Shown here piece after piece: positions 44,820 through 55,225 of a stretch of 60,000 nucleotides of DNA. A program made the translations under genes and the position numbers. Origin of the DNA: Takakia lepidozioides (Eukaryota > Streptophyta > Takakiopsida > Takakiales > Takakiaceae); contig CM060733.1 in NCBI GenBank assembly GCA_030704615.1, positions 25,794,001 through 25,854,000 on the forward strand, written 5' to 3'. The notes beneath the pieces were generated by a model. It had not been told where the DNA came from and did not search any database. It saw only the letters and a program-made list of their open reading frames with translations. Numbering within the stretch: the first letter of the stretch is position 1; the number at the start of each line of letters is the position of its first letter.

Positions 44820-47564
44820 AAGGTCCTTTCCATGGTGATTTAAGCTTAGAAGCTTTAATCTTTCCCTTCTTCTGCAACCATAGAACCAAATCTCCCGTCT
44901 TAAAAGTCTTTAACTTGCCTTCATCAAACTGTTCCTTCCTCTTCATCTGAATTCTGGTCATATTATCAGCTGCATCAGCACGTACTTCTTCCACATGGTA
45001 TAATTCATGTTTCCTGACCTTAATGGAATCTTGCAATTCCATTCTTCTTCCCCATTCCGTTCTCATGGTAGGTAACAGGAATTCCACTGAAAATAAGGCT
45101 TCCATACCATAAACTAATTGGAATGGTGTATACTTAGTGGTGACTTTATATGAAGTTCTGTATGACCACAAAGCTGTCAGCAGCTTTGTATCCCAATCCG
45201 TTCTGTTTGCATTGACTATCTTAGCCAAGATAGTACATAGTATTTTGTTGGTAGCCTCTGCCTGCCCATTACCCTGTGGGTAATACGTTGTACTCTTCCT
45301 ATGCACAATCATGAATTCTTTAGTCAATAATTCAATGGTCTCATTAATGAAGTGACTTCCCTGATCACTGATAAATTCCAAGGGACAGCCAAATCGTGTA
45401 AGTATGTTCTCATACAGGAACCTTGCTGTGTACTTGGCTGTGTTGTCCCTCAAAGCTTTAGCTTCCACCCACTTCGTAGTATAATCAGTGGCTGTAATTA
45501 TGTACCTGTTTCGTGTATTCTTGGCTGGTGGGTTAATCGGTCCAATAAAGTCTAGTCCCCATTTCTGAAATGGTTCCGTAGGCATTGTAGGATGCAAGGC
45601 CATCCTTCCAGATCTCTGCAAAGGTCTCTGACATTCATCACAACTCTGACAATACTTGTGTACATCTTTGAACAAAGTAGGCCACCAGTAACCTGCGAGT
45701 AGTATCTTTCTACTGGTAGTCTCTTCTCCAAAATGACCTCCAGCCACTCCTTTATGAACTTCCTCCAAAACTTTATTTACTTCATGGTGGTACAAGCATC
45801 GTTTTAGTACTCCATCAGGTCTTAGCTTATACATTCTGCTTCTTACCATAGTATAAGGTAAAGTTTTGATAGCGATTCTCTTCCTCTGCTCCTTACCATA
45901 ACTAGGTGGGCATTGACCATGAGTAAGGTAGTATCTGATTGGCCACTGCCAATCTAACCATTCCTCTGCACTTCTTTGCACCTCCATTACAAATAAACTC
46001 GCATCAGGTAACTGATCGTCTACTCCTGTGGCGGCCTCTCCTGTTGTTAGTCGTGACAAATGATCTGCCACAAGATGCAAACGGCCAGGCTTGTAAACAA
46101 CTTCGAACTCAAACTCATGCAAGATTATTAACCACCTCGCTATCCTTCCACTTATCAAAGGTTTGTTCACCAGATATATCAGAGCCTGGTGATCCACATA
46201 AAACATAAACTTTCTTCCCAATAGGTAATGCCTGAATTTCTTGACTACATAAATCATTGTCAGTGCTTCCCTTTCAGTTGTGCTATAGTTCCTTTCAGCA
46301 CTGTTCATCAACTTGCTAGCATAGTACACAGGTGAATCTATATTTCCTGAAACATTCTGGGCTAACACCGCTCCCAACGCTTCTCCTGATGCATCACAGT
46401 GAACATGAAATACTACATGCCAGTGAGGGTTAATCAGCACAGGTGTAGTTGTTACTGACAATGTAAGTTCCTCAAAAGCCTGTTGACATTCAGCTGTCCA
46501 TGCAAACACTGCATCTTTCTTCAGAAGCTTGCTCAATGGTGCTGCTATTTGTGCATATCTTTTGACAAATCTTCTGTAATAACTGGTTTGCCAAAGGAAT
46601 CTCCTTAGACTCTTAACATTCATTGGTGGTGGAGAGGCTTTAATGGCCTCTGTATTCCTGGGATCCACAAGAAGTCCCTTCTTACACACAATGTGTCCCA
46701 GAAGCATCCCTGAGTTCACACAGAAAGTACACTTCTCTGGATTCAGGCCCAGACCTCTCATCCTGCATCTGGCCAAACATAACTCCAATTTATGCAAGTG
46801 CTCATTCTTAGAGCTGTACACACTGAAATCATCCAAGAACACCTGCATGAAATCATCCAGATACTCATGAAAAGATTCACTTATCACTCTCCGAAAGATT
46901 GCTGGTGCATTACAAAGTCCAAAAGGCATGACTTTGTATGCATAAACACCCCAGTCTGTGATGAAAGCTGTCTTTCCTTGATCTTCTTCTGCCACTTGCA
47001 CTTGATTATAACCACTGAAGCCATTCATGAATGAGTACATCTCATGGCCTGCCACAGTGTCCAATACTGCTTCTGTGAATGGTAAAGGGAAAAGATCTTT
47101 CTTCGTACAAGCATTCAGCTTCTTGTAGTTCACACAAACTCTCAGTTTACCATTCTTCTTGGGAACTATCACAATGGGTGACAACCAAGTTGTATACTCT
47201 ATCGGGTATATAAACTTAGCCTCAGCCAACTTCTTGATCTCTTCCCCAACCTTCTGTGCATAGTTGGGATTCATTTTGTACCTTGCCTGCTTGATTGGTA
47301 CTGACCCTGGTTCCAGTTCAATCTTATGCTGACAGATTTCAGGTGGTATCCCTTTTAGATCCTCATAGCTCCAAGCAAATACATCTGTGTATTTGATGAA
47401 CAAACTCTTAGCTTCTTCAAAGAATTCTAGTTCCAAATCAGCTCCTACCTTCACCATCCTCGGTTCCTCTTTAGTTCCCACACTCATTTCCCTCACTTGC
47501 TCATCAGCTGTGATTGTCCAACCAGTCACCACTTCATCCTGTAAACTCACAGTGGCTGGTTCCT
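44800..47564 (-). pseudogene. RT, RNase H and integrase, internal domain C
   Basis: The open frame 47550-44800 (916 codons) has RT (residues 105-290; FLDD at 238-241), RNase H (Asp386 in HCDASGEALG, Glu in STTEREAL, Asp in YVDHQALIYL), an integrase zinc domain (His598, His605, C-x2-C at 633-639) and the DDE core (Asp666 in LDFIGPINPP; Asp728 in ISDQGSHF; Glu764 in GQAEATNK). The C-terminus [20 protein letters not shown] carries no chromodomain. A two-base deletion relative to copy B at about 44810 ends the frame early. Upstream a TAG at 47563 separates it from protease. The 916-codon frame opens on GTG, so the true start is in upstream gag-pro-pol. Confidence 0.95.
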
Positions 47565-49260
47565 ATAGGATTTCCATTTCTCCTTCTCTTTCTTCATAGA
47601 AATGTGATGGGTAACTGCTGGTCTCCTCTTTGCTTGGTGTTGCTGACACTACACCACAGCAGATACCTTTTAAACAACTTAGGCTTTCCAGCCGCATCTC
47701 TGCAACCTGCTCCCACTCTCGGTGTGCAGCAAATAGGGTAGCTTCCTGCTCCTCATCCAGTCCTCCTCTCTAGTCATACTCTCTGACCCCTCGAGGTCTT
47801 CTCGTAGCAGGTAATCTACTAGATTTCTTTGTGGTAATTTGTATCTCGTGTATCCCATTATGCACGGTTAGTAACTGAGATTTCCAGTCATGGAATACCC
47901 TGGCCTGTTTCAGCCATGGACGTCCCAATAATAAGGAGTAAGCCTCCATGACTTCATCCATCTTTTGCACAGTTACTATGATCATAAAGATCATCTTCTG
48001 TATCTGTATCCTAACTCCTCTTATTAATCCCAATGGCTGTACACTTCTTTGATCTGCCATTGTTACTGTAAATGGGGCCGGTTTCATGTTACTTAGACCA
48101 AGCTTCTTTCTTAATTGGTCTGTCATGATATTTACTCCAGAGCCTCCATCTATCAGTACATCAGTTAGTTCTGTGCTTCCAATTCTCAATTGGATTACTG
48201 GCATAGAATCATCAAAGTCCATGACTGTTTCTCGCCCTTCCGACTTCACATTATAACTGGTCACCTTGCTGTTCAGGTCTGTGTTTCCTGTCTCCTGGGC
48301 AATTCGATTGATTGCTTGATACAGCCTGTGCCTACAATAAGGTGCCACAGCCAATAGCTGTCCAATGGTAATCTCTGCTTTGGTCTGGCATATTACTTCA
48401 GCCAAAGTCTCTTCATTACTTTGCATGTCTGCATCTTCTTTCTTCCTTTCATCCTTACTCACTTCTTCTTCTCCATCAGAATCAGTGGAATCTGCCACAG
48501 GAATATCAGTACTCTTCTGCATTTCCCTTATGGTATCTGCCACTTCCTTGTGCAGTTCCTTCTCCTCTCTCCAAGCCTCATCATCTTCAGGTATATCATT
48601 GCCACCTTCATTATCATCATCTTCCTCAACTACTGGAGGTATTAATTTGGCTTTGCTTCTGGTTACTATCATTGTACTTACTTCTGGTACAACACATGGC
48701 CTAACCATGTGAGCTGCCACCACTGGGCCCTCATTCACATGAGCTCTCATCTCATTTTGGTGTCTTATCCAGAATGAACAGGTTGCCTTGCGATGTCCTG
48801 GCTGATGACAATAGTAACATAGTTCTTCACCATTGGGTCCTCGCCCTTGGTCTGCTCTTGGATTATTTTTGTAATCCTGATTCCCGGGTTGGTAATTCCC
48901 CCTTGGATTACCCTGATAGTTGCCTCTGGAATTTCCTTGGTAATTCCCTCTTGAATTACCTCTCCCTTCCATGCCATTGTTGTAACCACCAGACCTACCA
49001 TAGTGGTCCTGATCATTGTTTCTTCTTGGCTGGGGCTGCACCTGATGCACCCTTACTTGTCTAGGTTCTCTTGCAACTGTCCTTCTGTTGTAGTAACAAT
49101 TCTCAGTAGAATGGTTATCCATTTTACAGATAGTACAGTGTTTCTCCTTCATGTGGCATTCTGTGGTGGTATGGCCTTCATTCTAGCACTTTGCACACCA
49201 TACACCCTTCCTCCAATGTGTTGCAGCCTCTGTGGCATACTTCTTCAAGATTTCTTCCAA
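47565..49260 (-). pseudogene. Gag zinc knuckles and protease, internal domain C
   Basis: The minus-strand frame 49152-47770 has a second knuckle-like motif (CTICKMDNHSTENC), an Asn/Gly/Arg repeat region (RGNYQGNSRGNYQGN), a third knuckle (CYYCHQPGHRKATC), an acidic linker and the protease (LIDGGSGVNIM). A first knuckle (CAKC...NEGHTTTEC) lies just upstream with a TAG (49183-49185) inside it. The stop at 47770 falls where copy B has Trp. Three zinc-knuckle-like motifs in series followed by DGGS protease is a Tat/Ogre-type arrangement (inference). Confidence 0.9.
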
Positions 49261-49261
49261 T

Positions 49262-49599
49262 CTAAGATCTTCTCCAGCAAAAATATGTTGGCTAATTGGG
49301 CATGGAGAGCAAGGCATCCTTGAAGGTACCTGAGATAAGCATAGAACATCTATAGGGCTTATGAATGCTGAAGTTTTGAGCTAGGCCTCGGTAAGACAGC
49401 TTGCTGGAGTAGACGTGTACACCTAATACATGATCCGGTCAATGCACATTACTCTTGTTTGCCGGTCCCCCGTAGCCGATGCCTTATGTCAGATTTAGAT
49501 ACCTTATGATAAGAATGAGTTCCATTTCTTTGGCTCAAATGTTTCTATGTTTCTCCTGGTTATGGCTTTGCTCTTTATAGCACCATAAAAAATACCCAA
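49262..49599. other. Non-coding insertion or decayed segment in gag
   Basis: All six frames are closed between gag segments that on either side read normally (49260 side: RLEEILKKYATEAATHW; 49600 side: NRIEQLGMLRREKRDD). No homologous sequence is available from copy B, whose gag is deleted. It could be an inserted fragment or an intron-like piece; nothing recognised. Confidence 0.4.
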
Positions 49600-50286
49600 T
49601 TATGATATGCTGCTGTCCTCATCATCCCTTTTCTCTCTCCTGAGCATTCCCAATTGCTCAATTCTGTTTGCAGTTTCAAATGCCTCCTCCACTGTATTAT
49701 GGGGTAACATATCCACTTTCTTTTGCAACTCTGGTCTTAATCCACTCACAAACCAAGTCTTCTGTAAACCTGGTGCTGGTACTGCAGCCAGCTTTTTCAT
49801 CATCAATTCCATCTTTTCCATATACTCCTCAACAGTTTCATGCTTCTTTTGCTTTAACTATTGTAAACTTCCATACACTTCATCCTCAGTTTTACTTGTC
49901 CTGAACCTATTTCGGAATGCTGTATTCAAGCCATTCCAGGTTAGGAAATGATTATCAGGGAATCTTGCATACCATTCACTTGCTTTCTTGATAAGTGAAC
50001 AAGGAAACAATCTCATCTTGGCATCATCGCCATTCTCATTGTTCACAATACACATGTGCTCAAATTGGCTAATGTGTACATCAGGATCCCCTTTTCCTGA
50101 ATATATTGGAAAAGGTGGTTTTGCCCGTGTTGGTTGTAACGCCATCTGTGGCCCTACCTTCTGCCCACTGACAGGTGCTGGCACCCTTGCTGGTGCTGGT
50201 CCTTCTGGACCTATTGTTTTTGTGGTGGATCTTCCACCAAGTGGTGGCCCTTGAGCACTCCCTGCTACTGGCCCCACGATATTCAT
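49600..50286 (-). pseudogene. Gag capsid (retrotransposon gag domain)
   Basis: Segments 50286-49858 and 49821-49600 on the minus strand. The first begins ATG (MNIVGPVAGSAQGPPLGGRS) and has a Pro/Ala/Gly-rich leader, then the capsid-like region (FPIYSGKGDPDVHISQFEHM, RLFPCSLIKKASEWYARFPD, LTWNGLNTAFRNRF). The second has KTWFVSGLRPELQKKVDMLP and the EEAFETANRIEQL helix. A TAG at 49858 divides them. It assembles the virus-like particle. The start ATG lies only 30 bp from the truncated LTR end, so leader and primer-binding site are missing. Confidence 0.88.
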
Positions 50287-50315
50287 AGTATTCCCAGCTT
50301 CAGTTGCACTACTTG

Positions 50316-51104
50316 CATCAGATTGCTTCAGTATCTACTAAGTTCCAATTAATCATGCATTCATTCCACAGCTTCTCTCATGTCTCTCTACACAGTATGT
50401 TTGTATCGATTCAGTATCGCATTAAGATTAATCATGTATCATGCCTATGCCATGGTGTCCCTATCTACCCTACTGTATAATTTTACAGCTTGCATGAATT
50501 AAGCCTCAATCAAGTCATCATCTCCTCTTCACTATTTCCGCTCTCCGTTACGTCTCCTCCTCTCCTGAACAAGTCGCCCTCCTCAAGAAATGATCCTCTT
50601 CCCGTTGCCGCCCTGCCTAATCTACCCGCAAGCTGTTCTAACCACCTAACTAACTAACCATCACCCCTGAAGTAACACGTTCCCTCTGCAGATGTCGTTC
50701 CCACACAGTCGTTCCCTGTCAATGATATTTGTTCCCTGTGTACACTGTGACAGGTTGTATCAAGCTGTGCCGAGCTGTGACTGGCTGTGTAAAGCTGTGC
50801 CGGGCTGTGACTGGTTGTGCGAAGCTGTGTCGGGCTGTGTCAGACTGTGTTTGGCTGTGATAGACTCTGATGGGCTATGTAAAGCTGTGTCGGGCTGTGA
50901 TTGGCTGTGCGAACCTGTGTCGGCTGTGTCAGACCGTGTCTGGCTGTGATAGACTGTGACAAGTTGTCTACCCCCCTTAAAGCCTGCGCCTGCCACCCCT
51001 AAGGCTCCCGTTGGTCTCAGTCTACCATTCATAAGTCTGCGCAAAAATTAAGGGTACCCCACAGAACCCGTAAAAGCGTCTAAGTCCCAAGTAGCCCTCT
51101 AACA
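50316..51104 (-). repeat. 5' LTR (right end), truncated at the gag side
   Basis: Nearly identical to 10528-11296 of the 3' LTR. On the element's strand it starts TGTTAGAGGG at 51104. The last ~190 bp (equivalent of 10338-10527) and the primer-binding site are deleted, with the break at 50316 just upstream of gag. It contains the CTGTG-type minisatellite at 50741-50966. Confidence 0.9.
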
Positions 51105-51109
51105 AGCAT
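51105..51109. repeat. Target-site duplication AGCAT (right)
   Basis: Copy of 10333-10337. The host PPR sequence resumes immediately (AGCATGGCATTCCATGACACC). Confidence 0.9.
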
Positions 51110-52040
51110 GGCATTCCATGACACCAATTTCGTTCAGCCATATTGTTGAACACTCCCTCCACATTTGGCATACATGCCCAGAGGGTATTGTTCAGAATCA
51201 CATCTGGTACATTTTCAGCTATGACGATGCGACCATGGACCTCTTTGCCTTTTTCCAGGGCTACCAGGCTTGCACACGCACTACAAATGCACAGAAACTT
51301 TATGTGGTTGGGCTTCATCCCTTCCTCCATCATTTGCTCGTAGGTCTCCACAGCCTCCATCCAGCGCCCCTGCTGTGCATATCCTCCAAGCATGGCGTTC
51401 CATGACACCACATCTTGTTCAGCCATATTGTTGAGCACTCCCTCGGCATCCTCAATGCTCCCACAATTGGCATACATGTCCACGAGGGTATTGTTCAGAA
51501 TGACATCTGGTACAATTCCAGCTTTCACGATGCAACCATGCACCTCTTTGCACATGCATTGCAAATGCACACAAACGTGATGTGGTTGGGCTTCACCCCT
51601 TCCCACATCATTTGGTCACAGGTCTCCAAAGCCACTTGCGTGCCACAACACCACCATTTCAGCCATAGCATTGAAAACTGCCTTTGCATCCTCTTTCCCC
51701 TTTTCCAGAGCTGCCAGGCTTGCACATGCATTGCAAACGCACACAAACGTGATGTGGTCGGGCTTCACCCTTCCCCCATCATTTGATCATAGGTCTCCAA
51801 AGCCACCATCCCACATCCCTGCTATGCATACCCTGCAAGCATCGCGTGCCACGACACCACATCTCGTTCAGCCATAGTGTTGAAAACTGCCTTTGCATCC
51901 TTAATGCACTTACATTTGGCATACATGTCGACCAGGGCAGTGTTCAGAATGACATCTTGTACAATTCTAGCTTTCACGATGTCATCATGGACCTCTTTCC
52001 CCTTTTCCAGGGCTCCCAGGCTTGCACATGAATTGCAAAC
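51110..52040 (-). pseudogene. PPR pseudogene, upstream part
   Basis: Minus-strand PLS PPR repeats: LVDMYANCGSIEDAEGVLNN, MAEQDVVSWNAMLGGYAQQG, AVETYEQMMEEGMKPNHI, ACASLVALEKGKEVHG, and at 52040-51822 ACASLGALEKGKEVHD-like plus VDMYAKCKCIKDAKAVFNTM. Frames break several times. Before the retrotransposon inserted, this was continuous with 10337-9031, so the gene ran from about 52.0 kb into the E/DYW end now at 9.0 kb. Confidence 0.85.
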
Positions 52041-52440
52041 ACAAACGAACGTGATCCAAGAGGGCTGGACTTCAAGCTCCAGATTACCTATGATTCCATG
52101 TGGATCAATAGCTACAAGAAACCTGCATGGGTAGATGGTCAAGTAAAGGTAGCAGCTGCAGCGGCACAGTTGATAAAATCAAGCACCTCAACCATGACCA
52201 CAGCTTCTGAAAGAGGATCAAGAGAGGGAGTCCACAATGCCTCTTCTGCTGGGCATGTGAAGATGCTTTGTGAGGCAGGCAGACTGACAAAGGCTCTACA
52301 ACTTTAAACTAACAAGGCATTTCAGCAGATTCAGATACGTCTTCTGTCTCTTGCTTAAGTGCATCAAGATGAAAGGTCTAGAAGCTGGAAACAGGTGCAC
52401 ACTCACATTATCCAAAGTGATTAACGCCAAATGTTTTTCT
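52041..52440. other. Repeat R1 piece and unique spacer
   Basis: 52041-52140 is an R1 piece (ends GGGTAGATGGTCAAGT). The rest to 52440 shows no gene I recognise. Confidence 0.5.
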
Positions 52441-52600
52441 ACTCAACACCCTTGTCAACATGTATGTTAAGTGTGGGAGCATCATGGATGCTCACCAGGT
52501 TTTCCACAGAATGCCTCGACCATCTTTGATCACGTGGAATATAACGTTGGCAGGATTTACCAAGCATGGGTGTGGTAGGAATGCTTTGGAGACCTATGAG
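52441..52600 (+). pseudogene. PPR fragment, plus strand
   Basis: LVNMYVKCGSIMDAHQVFHR followed by ITWNITLAGFTKHGCG and ALETYEQMW, after which PPR coding stops abruptly at a junction with R1 sequence. Opposite orientation to the neighbouring PPR pseudogene, and less similar to it than that pseudogene's repeats are to one another. Confidence 0.8.
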
Positions 52601-54270
52601 CAAATGTGGACCCACACTCTATCCCTGCTCCTTCAGCTATCCATGCCTCGGCACAAATCATGCATACTGCATCCTTGCCTTGCTGCTAGCACCTGACAAT
52701 GAAAGCCTAGATTTGTTCTAGGAAACACCTATCTCAACTTATCACACTAGTTCCTATGGTCAATTGCATCTGCTACTCTGTGTAATCCAACAAGCATTCA
52801 CCTTTTTGCCTCGATTGTCCCGCCATTGCCTGGGGTCAGAAAAGTATCAGAATTCAACATGAAAATTTAGGGCCAATTCTGATAAGAGGGAAAAACAGGG
52901 TGAAATCTGTTGAAGAAGGTACCTTCATTAGCAGTGCCTGATTTTATCAATTGAGCCGCTGGTGCTGTGGCTTCCAGTTCACCATCTACCCATGCAGGTT
53001 TCGTGTAGCTCTCCTTCCACAGGGAATCATAGGTAATCTGGAGCTTGAAATTCGGCCCTCTTGGATGAATCTGGACCCACACTCTATCCCTGCTCCTTCA
53101 GCTATCCTGACCTCTACACAAATCATGCACACATCCTTGCCTTGCTGCAGCTAGCAGCTGAAGCAGCTGACACTGACGTCCTAACCCTACCTACAGTAAC
53201 ATGTCAAAATCACTCCAAAACCACCATAGATCCACCAACGAGCTTCTCCTAATCTATGTTATCTATTTTTGGATACTTTCCTGCTGCCACATCGGCAGTA
53301 ACTTGTCAAAGTCACTCCTAACCACCACAGATCCACCCAACAAGCTAACTTACAGAATTCAATATGCATCTCAGGGCCGAGTCTGATGAGAGGGTAAAAC
53401 AGGCAGAAATAGGTTGAAGAAGAAGGTGCCCTCACCACATTGTCGACCTTGACCTTGTGTCATGACCCATGGAGGATTTGACAGACCATCAACCCAAAGA
53501 TCCTCTTAGTGTGTTGCTTGTGTCCATCGTCAGGGACTGTCGGATTGGTTTGTGAGAACCACCACGGTGCAGCTGAGCAGAGATTGAAACACGGCCTGCT
53601 AAGACCAAGCTCTCTCCCAAGAACCTTGTAAACATCAGGAAGAATACCAAATCATGGTACTAACAGGAGCCAACATCCCACATTTACATGATGGACAAAC
53701 TTCTTCACATCGTACATTAAGAAAAAGCCACACCTTGCGATTGCGGTTGTCTCACCATCGTGAAGGATCTTTAAAAAACTCATGCCTGCTCTGCTCCGTG
53801 CTGCAAATTTAGGGCCGAGTCTGATGAGCGGGCAAAACAGGCTGAAAGACGTCGAAGAAGGTGCCCTCACGACATTGTCCTCGACCTTGTGTCATGACCC
53901 ATCGAGGATCTGACTGACCACCTCTTGTGTGTGCTGCTTGTGTCTGTAGTCAGGTAATGTCGGATTGGTCTGCGAGAACCACCACGATGCAGCTGAGCGG
54001 GCGGAGATTGAAACACGGCCTGCTAAGACCAAGCCGACTCTCCCAAGAACGTTGTAAACATCAGGAAGAATACCAAATCATGGTAATAAGAGCCCACATT
54101 TGCAGGATGGACAAACATCTTCACATCGTACATTAAGAAAAGCCACACCTTGCGATTGCGGTTGTCCACCCAAGCTATGCATATCCTGCAGATCCTCCCA
54201 CGCAAACATAGCAAAACGATCAAGTCCCATAACTTTCTCATCGCTGAACGCAATCCCGCAACCCTAAATT
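52601..54270. repeat. Cluster of R1 repeats in both orientations
   Basis: 52601-52920 and 52975-53440 are R1 pieces (TGGACCCACACTCTATCCC occurs in both, at 52609 and 53069, and inverted inside the CACTA element near 15440). 53458-53660 and 53886-54190 are two further copies of the TGTGTCATGACCCAT...CAGGAAGAATACCAAATCAT section. No gene. Confidence 0.75.
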
Positions 54271-54349
54271 CATTTTGAATTATTTGGATGAATGTATCGT
54301 AGATGGATGGATTTTGGGTTTTCCATCAATCTATCCATCCATCCATTTA

Positions 54350-54600
54350 ATTTTCCGTTCATCCAATAGTTGCCAGCAAGCCGTTTGCTTTATCGTTCAT
54401 TCATACGTTCATCCAGTGCACACAAATTATATTTCATACGTTCATCCAACAGCTGCCAGCAAGGCGTTTGTTTATCATTCGTTTAGATAATTCAGTTGTT
54501 CTGTTTCACTAACCTTTCATACGTTCATCCAATAGCTGCCAACAATGCGTTTGTTTACCATTCGTTCAGATAATTCAGTTGTTTTGTTTCACTAACCTTA
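54350..54600. repeat. 83-bp tandem repeat
   Basis: Two near-identical copies start at TTCATACGTTCATCCAA at about 54433 and 54516 (period 83). A third, partial copy lies at 54355-54432. Non-coding. Confidence 0.85.
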
Positions 54601-54765
54601 ACCAGCACACGATTAGTTTACTATTAATGTGCTGGGTCAGTGAAAAAATAGTTAAATGTTTTTACTTACGTATATATTGCTATATATAGTTTATATATTG
54701 TGATTACACATGCCATTGCTTAACTGGTTGTCTCAGTCAGCTCATTTTAGGTACTCAAAATCTCT

Positions 54766-54914
54766 CACTACAGTCAAAATTTTCGCGGTTGTCTAGCACC
54801 TTGAATATTTTAATATAAATTTTGACTGCAAAATGGTTGGAACAGTCAAAAGTGACAACAGTCAACGCCAGCGTCAAACTAAATCGTCGAAATTACATAG
54901 GGTGTGTTGTAGTG
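54766..54914. repeat. 149-bp hairpin element with CACTACA ends
   Basis: Begins CACTACAG and ends TTGTAGTG. Near the left end CAGTCAAAATTT (54771-) is the exact reverse complement of AAATTTTGACTG about 45 bp further on. The flanking triplets are TCT and TAT, so no target duplication is present. It may be a remnant MITE related to CACTA elements or a chance assembly of two ends. Confidence 0.4.
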
Positions 54915-54949
54915 TATGTTGTGGATCACTAAACACTTGATGTGGTGCA

Positions 54950-55225
54950 GGGCGTTCAAGAGCTTTGAGGAAACCACGGTCGAGGTTTCCCTGGCATATC
55001 ACTTAAGTGATACAATATATGTTTAGAGGAAACCGCGGTTGAGGTTTCCCACGCATATCACTTTCATCGACCGCAGTTTCCCTAGCATATCACTTAAGTG
55101 ATATAAGATATATATAGAGGAAATTGCGATCGAGGTTTCCCTGACATGATGGTATACCTTAATATGTCTGGAGGAAGCGCATTCGAGGTTTCCCTAGCAT
55201 ACCACTTTTATACCATTCCCAAATG
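54950..55225. repeat. Tandem palindrome-bearing repeat (~60-70 bp)
   Basis: About five degenerate units of GAGGAAACC...GGTTGAGGTTTCCC followed by CATATCACTTAAGTGATA. The ATCACTTAAGTGAT part is a perfect 14-bp palindrome (at about 54997 and 55089), and GGAAACC/GGTTTCC provides a second stem in each unit. Non-coding. Confidence 0.8.

Larger units (their letters stand above)
10338..51104 (-). mobile_element. Composite Ty3/gypsy LTR retrotransposon, 40.8 kb
   Basis: Order on the minus strand: 5' LTR (51104-50316), internal domain C (gag, protease, RT, RNase H, integrase, extra ORF), central LTR (39994-39008), internal domain B/A (truncated gag, protease to integrase, extra ORF split by a CACTA element), polypurine tract, 3' LTR (11296-10338). 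Outer ends are TG...CA with a 5-bp direct duplication AGCAT. The outer LTRs look far more alike than either is to the central one. No chromodomain is visible. The RT block (FLDDFSVYS), the DGGS protease and the large ORF after integrase point to the Tat/Athila side of plant Ty3/gypsy elements (inference). Both LTR-gag junctions carry deletions and every long ORF has lesions, so it is not autonomous now. Confidence 0.88.

Noticed and set aside
54266-54345. GGATGG/CCATCC words here and near 3220 as one repeat family
   Set aside because: Only short 6-8-bp words are shared, with no alignable flanks.
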